From: Bacteroidales bacterium
GTDB lineage: Bacteria; Bacteroidota; Bacteroidia; Bacteroidales; M50B96
Direction: 5' to 3'
Length of the DNA stretch: 36,975 nt
Assembly: GCA_021740905.1 (NCBI GenBank)
Contig: JAIOYV010000067.1
Coordinates: forward strand, 1 to 36,975
Position 1 is the first letter of the stretch; every line of letters starts with the position of its first letter. The translations under genes were made by a program, and so were the position numbers. Positions 7,659-14,926 of this stretch are shown in pieces. The notes under the pieces were generated by a model. It saw only the letters and a program-made list of their open reading frames with translations. It made no database searches and had not been told where the DNA came from.

Positions 7659-8633
7659 TCAACTCCGATACGATTGAAACACCGGGATCACCTCGTAGTT
7701 TTGAGCTTCCAGGTCTTTTTTGGCTTGCTCGAAATTGGCACTGAAACCGAGGATGAAGCCACCCCCGCCTGAGCCACAGAGTTTCAGGTAGTAGCTGGCA
7801 GTTTCAATGCCTTTTTGCCAAAGGCCCTTGAAAGGCTCGGGGATCATGCGCTCCATATATTTTAATTGAAAACGGGACAGCTCTTTCAGATGAGCAAAAA
7901 ACTCGTCGATGTCGCCCTGCACCAGCGAGTTGATGCAATTGTCGGTGAGGGGGATCATCGTGTTTTTTACTTCCCGGGCAAAGGCAATTTCGTTCTTCAC
8001 CTTGTCGATGAAATAGTTCACCAATGGGCCTGTTTTCCGGGGTTTTCCGGTGTTGATCAAAAAAATGGCACCATCGCCAAATTTCTTCTTGCGAGGCAGG
8101 CCCACTATTTTTATATCCGATTTTGCATTGATAAGCAAGGGCATTTTAATGTAGCTGTTCAAGGGGTCGATGCCCGAACTGGTGCCATGAAAAAAGGATT
8201 CGAGCTGCGAAAAAATATTTTTCAGCTTTAGGATTTGCTTCTTGCCAATTCTCCGAAGGTTTGTGATTTTTTCTGAAGCGTACCGGTCGTAAACGGCTGC
8301 CACAAGTGCCCCCGAGCTTCCCAGCCCAAAACCTTGCGGTATGGACGATTCGAAAAACAGTCCCCTTTCAATATCTTTTTTGAATTCATCAATATTGAAA
8401 TCGCAAAGCAATTTACCGTCCTCAATCAATTTGTCAATGTAAGTGGCAAATTCCACCAACATACGGTTCGATTCGTTAGCAAAGGTAAGGTCGGTGTATC
8501 TATTTTTGTTTATAAAATCTAGCTCCCCTTTAAAATGGCTGTAGGGCACACTTAATCCCTTCGAGTCGTAGATCACACTGTACTCCCCGAAAAGGAGGAT
8601 TTTGGCATAATATAGTTCGTTCTTGTTTATCAT
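7659..8633 (-). CDS. mvk: Mevalonate kinase (GHMP family)
   Basis: A 324-residue cytoplasmic kinase predicted to phosphorylate mevalonate with ATP to 5-phosphomevalonate. GHMP features are in order: AKILLFGEYSVIYD near the N-terminus (substrate-binding start motif), the ATP-binding motif PQGFGLGSSGALVAA near residue 100, HGTSSGIDPLNSY near 155-170 with the Asp expected to be the catalytic base of mevalonate kinases, and C-terminal KLCGSGGGGFILGF (GHMP motif 3). It is the last gene of the minus-strand mevalonate operon, starting 13 nt after the mvaD stop. Assignment as mevalonate kinase rather than phosphomevalonate kinase rests on the S-G-I-D motif and on the companion GHMP genes. Some substrate uncertainty remains. 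Confidence 0.85.
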   Translation of the reverse strand: MINKNELYYAKILLFGEYSVIYDSKGLSVPYSHFKGELDFINKNRYTDLTFANESNRMLVEFATYIDKLIEDGKLLCDFNIDEFKKDIERGLFFESSIPQGFGLGSSGALVAAVYDRYASEKITNLRRIGKKQILKLKNIFSQLESFFHGTSSGIDPLNSYIKMPLLINAKSDIKIVGLPRKKKFGDGAIFLINTGKPRKTGPLVNYFIDKVKNEIAFAREVKNTMIPLTDNCINSLVQGDIDEFFAHLKELSRFQLKYMERMIPEPFKGLWQKGIETASYYLKLCGSGGGGFILGFSANFEQAKKDLEAQNYEVIPVFQSYRS

Positions 8634-8646
8634 CGTTAATCTATAA

Positions 8647-9750
8647 TCATTTTAATATTTCCTTTGGCCCGTTTCCCACTTCATCATTCAACAAAAGAAG
8701 ATTTTTATTTTTACATATGATTTCGTTTTTAAGAAAATCAGTTACTTCTTTTTTCGCACTGGCGGGGTATAGTACATGGATGTTTGGTCCCGCGTCGAGG
8801 GTAAAGCAAACCGGGATATTTGTATCTAATCTGAAATCCTTTATTTTTTGAATAGGCTTCAAGGTTTCGGGCTTCATCAAAAAATAGCCGGGTTTCGAAC
8901 TCATCATCAGGGCATGCAAACTCAGGGCTTCGTGTTCAACTACTTCGGCAAACTGCATCAGGTTGCCAGTTTCAAGGGCCTTGGTCAACATTAAATAGTT
9001 GGACCGTGCCTGGGCATAGCGCGCCTGGGCATAAGGATGGTCGATCATGGCGATATGGCCCATGGTGCTCGAAACTTCCTTTTTCTCTTGGCTTACCAGG
9101 ATAATAGTGTCCTGAAAATCGTTGTACACCTCATGTACCGGCAGCGAAAAGGGATCGGCAAAATGATCGGAAGAGCCACCTTCCCATTCCACCCTGCCCC
9201 AGTTTACGAACCCACCAAAAACCGAACGGGCCGCGCTTCCCGAACCCAGCCTGGCCACATACGATGCTTTTCTGAAAAAATCATCGGGGTGCTTTAAATG
9301 GCCAAATTCGTTGCGCTCAATGGAGCAAAGGCATAAGGCCAGTGCGCTTAAACCCGATGCCGACGATGCAATGCCAGAGGAATGGGGGAAGGTATTGGTA
9401 CTGTTGATCTTCAATTCCAATTGGTCGAGAAAAGGAAAAATAGGCCTTATGTTTTCGAAGAAGGTTTCAAGCTTGAATCGAAAGGCCGTTTCTTTCACAC
9501 CATCGAAAAAGAATTCAAATACAAGGCCCTTCTCTTGTGAAGTTTTATATTCAACAGTCGTTCGGCTGAAGGCATTTTTCAGGCTAAAACTCAGCGAAGG
9601 GTTCATGGGCATCTGCTTGCCATGCTTGCCCCAGTATTTTATCAGGGCAATGTTCGATGGACTTTCCCAAGCAACTGATTTTTCAATATTGGCCGAATCG
9701 GGCAGCCGAAGGTTTGGGTTGTCATAGCTTTGGTCTGTGTATATTATCAT
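8647..9750 (-). CDS. mvaD: Diphosphomevalonate decarboxylase
   Basis: A 367-residue GHMP enzyme that converts 5-diphosphomevalonate, ATP-dependently, to isopentenyl diphosphate, CO2, ADP and phosphate. Key motifs are canonical: ESPSNIALIKYWGKHG (about 29-44) with the conserved Lys-Tyr-Trp, the P-loop HSSGIASSASGLSALAL, GSGSAARSVFGGFVNW, and FTLDAGPNIHVLYP near the C-terminus containing the catalytic Asp. This argues for a true diphosphate decarboxylase rather than the archaeal-type phosphomevalonate decarboxylases. Its ATG overlaps the stop of the upstream GHMP kinase (ATGA at 9750-9747), indicating translational coupling. The length is slightly above bacterial MvaD (about 325-340), with an N-terminal extension of about 25 residues. 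Confidence 0.93.
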   Translation of the reverse strand: MIIYTDQSYDNPNLRLPDSANIEKSVAWESPSNIALIKYWGKHGKQMPMNPSLSFSLKNAFSRTTVEYKTSQEKGLVFEFFFDGVKETAFRFKLETFFENIRPIFPFLDQLELKINSTNTFPHSSGIASSASGLSALALCLCSIERNEFGHLKHPDDFFRKASYVARLGSGSAARSVFGGFVNWGRVEWEGGSSDHFADPFSLPVHEVYNDFQDTIILVSQEKKEVSSTMGHIAMIDHPYAQARYAQARSNYLMLTKALETGNLMQFAEVVEHEALSLHALMMSSKPGYFLMKPETLKPIQKIKDFRLDTNIPVCFTLDAGPNIHVLYPASAKKEVTDFLKNEIICKNKNLLLLNDEVGNGPKEILK

Positions 9751-10691
9751 ACTTTGGCCTCCTTCAAAATATTTATTTCGTTAAAATTGATGAGCGTCTT
9801 CAACCCTTTCTTTCCAAAATATTGCAGAATCCGTTCTCTGTCAAGATGGCTGGATACAAGGGCAAAGTCGCCGCCCCAGGCTCCCAGCGATTTTATCTCG
9901 CCGTCGAAAGAAGAGAAAAATTCATCTTTTATAGTTCTCTTGTTTAAAACCGACGAAAGGATCGACTCATGTTCCTGTACAAGATAGTTAAAACCTTTCA
10001 GATTTCCGGCATTTAAAATCTCTTTGCTGATTTCCGATACTGCACTTATTTCGCTTGCGAAATCTTCCTTTTTTTGAAGAAAATCACGAACAGATTTTGA
10101 CGACTCCTGTTTTTTTCCAAGGTATAAGAAATAGATGGAATCTTGATATTCGGGGTCAAAATCTACTTCTTCTACCAATGGTTTAGAATCTTCAAGTTTA
10201 AATAATATCGGTGATTGACTCCGGGCACACGCTACATCGTAACCCGAACCATTTGATATTGCAAAGTGATGTTCGAAGGGGTCGATGTCGGCGAGCCAGG
10301 CGATATTTGATAAAAGGCTACTGCTGCTACCAAGACCCCAGTTAATATCGAAATCTATTTTTGTGGTGATTTTCTTCCCGGTCAGTTTTTCTTTGAAAGA
10401 GGGATTGATTTGTTGTGCCGCTTTCAGGATTTTAATCAGCGAGACCGCAATGTCCTCCTTGTTTGTTTCCAATACTGTCCAATCCGATAAATTAATTTTT
10501 GCATCAAACCAATTGTTATCAAGCATCTGGGTTTCCCACAACAAGACATGGCCGTCGTTGTGTTCGAGCATCTCCATCGATTGCCCATATCTCACAGGCA
10601 TCGCCAGCGACAAAGCACCCTTCAGAATAAGGTACTCTCCGGTAATTAGCAATTTGCCGTTGGAGTAATGATATGTGGGTTTGTGGATCAC
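9747..10691 (-). CDS. GYDIA-family GHMP kinase, candidate phosphomevalonate kinase
   Basis: A 314-residue GHMP kinase of the Bacteroidota GYDIA family. It has YSNGKLLITGEYLILKGA at residues 9-26, which resembles the phosphomevalonate kinase start motif (PGKLLxxGEY). It also has the ATP loop NWGLGSSSSLLSNIAWLA (about 136-153) and ISNGSGYDVACARSQSP (about 165-181), the family-naming motif. In ERG8-type phosphomevalonate kinases the corresponding motif is, from memory, G-S-G-F-D-V. The gene sits between mvaA (42 nt upstream) and mvaD (ATGA overlap), in a pathway operon with no other gene for the phosphomevalonate to diphosphomevalonate step. The kinase role is seen in sequence; the exact substrate is inferred. 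Confidence 0.85.
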   Translation of the reverse strand: MIHKPTYHYSNGKLLITGEYLILKGALSLAMPVRYGQSMEMLEHNDGHVLLWETQMLDNNWFDAKINLSDWTVLETNKEDIAVSLIKILKAAQQINPSFKEKLTGKKITTKIDFDINWGLGSSSSLLSNIAWLADIDPFEHHFAISNGSGYDVACARSQSPILFKLEDSKPLVEEVDFDPEYQDSIYFLYLGKKQESSKSVRDFLQKKEDFASEISAVSEISKEILNAGNLKGFNYLVQEHESILSSVLNKRTIKDEFFSSFDGEIKSLGAWGGDFALVSSHLDRERILQYFGKKGLKTLINFNEINILKEAKV

Positions 10692-10733
10692 AATGGGTTT
10701 TGGTATAACTGTGTATTAATTTCCAACTCGTCT

Positions 10734-12074
10734 TTATTTCAGCACTTCGACTCTTACAGAGTTCAAGTATTCCTGCACTGCCCTAAAACTCACTTTGTGT
10801 TCAGTGAAATGTTCGATGGCATGCTTTTTCTCCTTATCGGTGGCCTCCATTTGGTTAAGGATATTCATCAGGTGCATTTTCATGTGCCCTTTCTGGATGC
10901 CTTTGGTGACAAGTGATTTCAATGCCCCAAAATTATTGGCAAGCCCAACTGTTGCCGTAATCCGCATTAGGTTGTGCGCCGTGGGATTGTTCAACATTTC
11001 GAGCGATCGTTTGGCCATGGGGTGGAGCGATGTGAGCCCGCCAACGGTGCCCATTGCCAACGGTACGGTGAGAGTATATTTGAATTTTCCGTCTTTTAGT
11101 TCCAATTCGGTGAGGCTGCTGTACTTCCCACTCCGCGAGGCATACGTATGCCCACAGGCTTCGATGGCTCGAAAATCGTTTCCGGTTGCCAGGGCCACTG
11201 CATCGATACCATTAAAAATCCCTTTGTTGTGGGTGGTGGCACGGTGTGGGTCTATCTGGGCGATTTTAACAGCATGGTCAAATTTCCAAACAAACTCTTC
11301 TGCGCTCATGTCGTCATCAATGGTTCCCAGTTCCTCAATGTCGCATTCTACCCACGATTTAACCACACAATCGGGAGTGTAGTTCGACAAGATCGACATG
11401 ATAATCCGGCAATCTTTTTCTCCGTTCACGAAACCTGGTTCCTGCAAAAAGAAAGTGCGGGTAATCTGTGCAAATTCTTCGAGGCATGAATTGATGAAAT
11501 TGGCCCCCATCGAATCGACCGTTTCAAATTCGGCCTTCAATTGGTAGTAATCTGCAATTTCGTGGCGCATGTCAACCAGTTCGATGTCGAGGATGCCCCC
11601 GCCACGGTTTTCCATGTTGGATGTAATTTCTGCAGTGCCTTCAAAAAGCCTGGTCTTCAATAGTGGAAACAGGGCCTTCAATTTAGAATTATCGCCGTGC
11701 CAGATAAAATGCACCTGGCCAATTTTTTTGGTTGAAACAATCTCGGTGTGAAAGCCTCCCCGCGAAGCCCACCATTTAGCGGCATTCGAGGCGGCGGCAA
11801 TCACCGAGCTTTCCTCAATTACCATGGGGATGATATAATTTTTGTTATCGATCACAAAATTTGGGGCAACACCATAAGGGATGAAATAGTTCGAGATGGT
11901 GTTTTCGCTAAATTCGTCGAACTTAAGCTGGGTCTGATCGTCGCTATGCCAATAGCTTTTCATCTCGGCCACAAACGCTTGGGGCGATTTTTGCACCGCA
12001 CTGATAAGTTCTAATTTTTCGTCTTTCGACAATCTTGAAAAACCTGTTACAATTTTTTTCTTTTCCATTTTCAC
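10734..12074 (-). CDS. mvaA: Hydroxymethylglutaryl-CoA reductase, class II
   Basis: A 446-residue soluble enzyme that reduces HMG-CoA to mevalonate, without the membrane anchor of eukaryotic class I enzymes. Recognisable parts: the substrate-binding MVIEESSVIAAASNAAKWW (Glu is the expected catalytic acid), the nucleotide-binding VDSMGANFINSCLE, THNKGIFNGIDAVALATGNDFRA supplying catalytic Lys and Asp, AMGTVGGLTSLHPMAKR, and the mobile flap GIQKGHMKMH with the catalytic His near residue 400. NADH versus NADPH preference cannot be read with confidence. It starts six nt after the fni stop, so the two are co-transcribed. A second ATG two codons in is possible. Confidence 0.95.
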   Translation of the reverse strand: MKMEKKKIVTGFSRLSKDEKLELISAVQKSPQAFVAEMKSYWHSDDQTQLKFDEFSENTISNYFIPYGVAPNFVIDNKNYIIPMVIEESSVIAAASNAAKWWASRGGFHTEIVSTKKIGQVHFIWHGDNSKLKALFPLLKTRLFEGTAEITSNMENRGGGILDIELVDMRHEIADYYQLKAEFETVDSMGANFINSCLEEFAQITRTFFLQEPGFVNGEKDCRIIMSILSNYTPDCVVKSWVECDIEELGTIDDDMSAEEFVWKFDHAVKIAQIDPHRATTHNKGIFNGIDAVALATGNDFRAIEACGHTYASRSGKYSSLTELELKDGKFKYTLTVPLAMGTVGGLTSLHPMAKRSLEMLNNPTAHNLMRITATVGLANNFGALKSLVTKGIQKGHMKMHLMNILNQMEATDKEKKHAIEHFTEHKVSFRAVQEYLNSVRVEVLK

Positions 12075-12080
12075 TTTTTT

Positions 12081-13073
12081 CTATCGGATGCTCAAATAGC
12101 TTTGGGCCAATTGAAGCCCTTCAATCTGGTTCTTTATATAACTTTGAAGGCTTACGTAATCTTCGCGGGCATGTTTTAAAAATGCCGATGCCTGCCCGTA
12201 AACAGCCGGGAGTTTTACTTTATTTATCAGGTGAAAACCATCGAGGTAATCCTGTACACCTCCCGATACAATAATGTTTTTACACTTTGGTTCAGGGCTT
12301 TGTTCAATGGCCTGGTTCACAAATTCCACCATATCTGCAGCTGTGTGGCCAATTTTTGCAAAGGGGGCAAACAATTCAGCTTGCTCCTCGTTGCCACGCA
12401 TCAACTCTAGTTTGGCAAAATTGGTCCCGCCAAATGCCCCAAATTCGATGGCTGCCAAGGGAAGCTGCAAAAGTTCTTTGATCGATTCCGGACCAAAGCC
12501 CTGACCTACTTCTTTCACTATAACCGGAAAGTTGAAATCTTCTAAAAACCGATTAATGGTTTCAAGAGGTGGATATTTCAATCGGTCGCCTTCGGGTTGA
12601 AACCACTCCTGCAAAGGGTTTACATGGACGATGAGGCCATCGGCACGTAAAAGTTCGACAAGCTCACTTGCCGAGCGGGCTTTGCTGTTTTCGAGGGATA
12701 GCTCAATCTGGGCAATTCCGAGATTGGCATAAAAGGGTAGGTCATCGCCAATGATATCCCGCATGTCGAAATCGGGCAGATACTTTTTGTCTTCCAGTAA
12801 AATACGACAAGAACCCAGGCCCATGCCAAAACCAAATTCGTGGCAAGCTTTGGCAAGATTGGTATTGATTGTCCGGGCCAGTTTGGTCCCACCCGTCATG
12901 CTCGACACCCACAAAGGATGGCGGATATTTTTCCCAAGAAACGAAAAGGGCTTGTTTTCACCGGAAGGATGGCTTGCCAGGAAAGGTTCGTAATAAAAAC
13001 GTCCGTCCTGTTCCGCTGCCTCAACCCGCGATTGAAACGCCATTTCGATATGGTCTTTTTTCCTGTCGTCCAT
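12081..13073 (-). CDS. fni: Type 2 isopentenyl-diphosphate delta-isomerase
   Basis: A 330-residue FMN-dependent TIM-barrel enzyme that interconverts IPP and DMAPP and needs reduced flavin and Mg2+. Type 2 hallmarks: N-terminal RKKDHIEMA, PLWVSSMTGGTKLARTIN (phosphate/FMN site), GMGLGSCRILLED, HVNPLQEWFQPEGDR (Gln and Glu of the active site), PVIVKEVGQGFGPESIKELL, and IIVSGGVQDYLDGF. The last is where family members usually have a Gly-rich FMN-phosphate loop of the SGGIRxGxD type, so the pattern is slightly divergent here. It is the first gene of the mevalonate operon, and a promoter lies 54-83 nt upstream. It is unrelated to the Nudix type 1 enzyme. Confidence 0.94.
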   Translation of the reverse strand: MDDRKKDHIEMAFQSRVEAAEQDGRFYYEPFLASHPSGENKPFSFLGKNIRHPLWVSSMTGGTKLARTINTNLAKACHEFGFGMGLGSCRILLEDKKYLPDFDMRDIIGDDLPFYANLGIAQIELSLENSKARSASELVELLRADGLIVHVNPLQEWFQPEGDRLKYPPLETINRFLEDFNFPVIVKEVGQGFGPESIKELLQLPLAAIEFGAFGGTNFAKLELMRGNEEQAELFAPFAKIGHTAADMVEFVNQAIEQSPEPKCKNIIVSGGVQDYLDGFHLINKVKLPAVYGQASAFLKHAREDYVSLQSYIKNQIEGLQLAQSYLSIR

Positions 13074-13126
13074 TTTCTGGATGCTAAATCATTTTCAATT
13101 TGTTACACTTCCTTTTTTCGACCCGG

Positions 13127-13156
13127 CAAAAATACAATTAAACTCAATGTGAGCAA
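13127..13156 (-). promoter_or_regulatory. Promoter of the mevalonate operon
   Basis: Reading the minus strand, TTG at 13156-13154, a 19-nt spacer, then TATTTTTG at 13134-13127. This fits the Bacteroidota -33/-7 pattern. Predicted start near 13122, giving a leader of about 50 nt before fni. Confidence 0.6.
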
Positions 13157-13669
13157 TCTTGCATTTTTACTCTATTGCCAAAGTTTGATCTATTAACAAA
13201 CGTGTTTTATTTTTGTTTTATGAAATGTAAAAAAAATTAAACAATCGATCGTTTTCTTTTGATATGGGTTTTGCAGCTTCTCGGTCCTGTATTCGAACTG
13301 GCCCAATTGCAGAGCAATAAATTGTATTTGTTGTGGAGTAAATGCTATCGCTGCTTTTTTTGGTCGAAGGATTGATTAAAAAATGCCAGTAAAAGTCGGG
13401 GCCGCGTCAAATAGGAGCAGGCAGCGTCTCAAAGGCGCCCTCTAACTTCTCTAAGTTGGAAGCGCGGGTTTTGCTCAAAGCGAAGCTCTCGCAGGAGTAG
13501 CCCCCAATTTAAAAATCCTTAATTCTTTTTCTTCATCAAAATAATTCTTTCATCTTTTAGTTTATGGCAGAAGATATTAGGTCTTGAATTTAGTTTGTTT
13601 TTCAGAGATTGATCGAAAATAACTATTTTCACGCCCAGAAAACGAATTGGCAAACTAAATTGTATAAGC
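13157..13669. other. Gene-free stretch between divergent genes
   Basis: No plausible protein gene on either strand. A GC-richer patch at about 13395-13500 contains a small AACTT-CTCT-AAGTT hairpin and GCG-rich words. It looks like decayed repeat DNA. The promoter of the gene at 13670 should be here but no exact TAnnTTTG match was found near its start. Confidence 0.4.
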
Positions 13670-14554
13670 ATGAAAAATAGTGTATTTACCCAAAAAATGG
13701 TATTCGCAATCGGGATCCTTTTTATACTGGTTGCCCCTGTTATGGCACAACAGGATGTTGCGGCGGCAAAACAGGATATAAACATGTACCTCACCAATAA
13801 CCAGGGCGAGAAAGTGTTTTCGTACAACAACAAGGAATCGCTGTTTGTAAAGCTGGTGGCTGTTTCGCTAAATGTGGACCCTACGGCCAAAGAAATTATT
13901 GCTGCGACGGTGACCAGTGATATGGAACCCGAAGGGGAACCCATTATGCTGCAGGAAACCGACAAGAACTCGGGTATTTTTATGGGGGAGTTGAAATTCA
14001 AGAAAAGCCCCATGCCTTTTAAAAACAGCAAATTCCTCGAAGTGGCCGACGGCGATAAGATCACAGCTACTTACCTTATTTCGAAAGATGTACAGGGTGT
14101 GGAAGACAGGGCTTACGACAATGCCTATTACAATGGTCCCAACTGGGTTTTTCAGAATACCGGTGAGAGCCACATTATTTTATTGCACCCCGACATGAAA
14201 ATTACCATTGCTGGCAAACCTGCCGAACCGGGTATTTTTATAAGCGTATTTTATGATAAAAAAGTGGGCGACAAGACAGTACTCGAAAATGCGGGTGGAA
14301 CCGGTCGTGGCATTGCACCAGGAGGTGTTCGCTGGATAGGAAAAGTAAATACCATTGCAGCCTGGGGTGCACAGGATGGCAAGAACAATGGGCTTGCCGA
14401 AGGCGAAAAATTCAAATGGAAAATATGGAATCCAAAAGATGGCAAAGAATACGATGCCACAGCTACCTACATGACAGAGGATCCACATATCACCCATACT
14501 GATGGCTATACCAACAACGGCATTAGCGGGGTGTTGAAGCTGGAAGCGAAGTAA
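13670..14554 (+). CDS. Secreted two-domain protein with the shared surface domain
   Basis: A 294-residue exported protein with a signal peptide ending near PVMAQ (residue 26). The first domain (about 28-155) has the pattern LNVDPTAKEIIAATVTS, GEPIMLQETDKNSGIFMGEL and LEVADGDKITATYL. This matches the repeated Ig-like module of large bacterial surface proteins in which ETxxxTGxFxG and GDxIxAxY recur. The second (about 160-292) has NTGESHIILLHPDM, IGKVNTIAAWGAQDG, GEKFKWKIWNPKDGKEYDA and YTNNGISGVLKLEA, and is shared with the genes at 14927 and 32743. There is no T9SS C-terminal domain and no lipobox: the protein ends at the shared domain. No enzyme motif is visible. Confidence 0.8.
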   Translation: MKNSVFTQKMVFAIGILFILVAPVMAQQDVAAAKQDINMYLTNNQGEKVFSYNNKESLFVKLVAVSLNVDPTAKEIIAATVTSDMEPEGEPIMLQETDKNSGIFMGELKFKKSPMPFKNSKFLEVADGDKITATYLISKDVQGVEDRAYDNAYYNGPNWVFQNTGESHIILLHPDMKITIAGKPAEPGIFISVFYDKKVGDKTVLENAGGTGRGIAPGGVRWIGKVNTIAAWGAQDGKNNGLAEGEKFKWKIWNPKDGKEYDATATYMTEDPHITHTDGYTNNGISGVLKLEAK

Positions 14555-14563
14555 ATGATTATT

Positions 14564-14704
14564 GAGCCACTCCGAAAAGTCCAATTTGGCCAAACTCTGC
14601 GTTACTTTAAAATTTTAACACCCTCATTTACAGGAGTAAACTCTGGTGCTAAAATTTCAAAAAGCCTTGATTTTGACCAAATTCTTACTTTTCGGAGTAC
14701 ACTC
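14564..14704. repeat. 141-bp imperfect palindrome (MITE-like or structured RNA)
   Basis: Nested complementary arms: GAG/CTC at the ends, then ACTCCGAAAAGT (14569-14580) with ACTTTTCGGAGT (14687-14698), 12 of 12. AATTTGGCCAAA (14583-14594) pairs with TTTGACCAAATT (14672-14683), 11 of 12. ATTTTAACACC (near 14613) pairs with GGTGCTAAAAT (near 14645), 10 of 11. Mispairing is concentrated between the arms. It starts 10 nt past the upstream gene's stop codon and contains no gene of its own. It could be a small non-autonomous element or a folded 3' UTR. Confidence 0.7.
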
Positions 14705-14787
14705 ATTATTGATTAATTTGATCCTCGTTTTTGTCCGGGATCACTTCAGGAAAATCGACAATATTCGGGCGACTATCATGGCCCATA

Positions 14788-14818
14788 AAAAAGGCTGGAA
14801 CAGTTCCGGCCTTTTTTT
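14788..14818 (+). terminator. Strong intrinsic terminator
   Basis: AAAAAGGCTGGAA (14788-14800) pairs with TTCCGGCCTTTTT (14804-14816) through 13 bp with one G-U pair and a three-nt loop, followed by T residues. It ends transcription from the gene at 13670, 234 nt past its stop codon, so the palindrome at 14564-14704 lies within that transcript. It is nearly symmetrical and could also work on the other strand. Confidence 0.8.
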
Positions 14819-14926
14819 GTTTAGAGGGATGATAGTCAGAATTGTTAAAATAAAACCAAAATTGTAAAACAAAAAATTTCATTTTAAAATTTCTCTTAAT
14901 TTTACCGTTGGTTTAATCAGAATTTA

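Noticed and set aside
9311-9727. A 138-codon plus-strand frame inside mvaD, with others inside the mevalonate genes
   Set aside because: They are shadows of strongly conserved enzymes on the minus strand.
13519-14064. A 181-codon antisense frame over the gene at 13670
   Set aside because: It is opposite a gene with a signal peptide and recognisable domains, and has no homology pattern of its own.
14646-14867. A 73-codon frame downstream of the gene at 13670
   Set aside because: It runs across one arm of the palindrome and the terminator stem, and has no plausible protein features.
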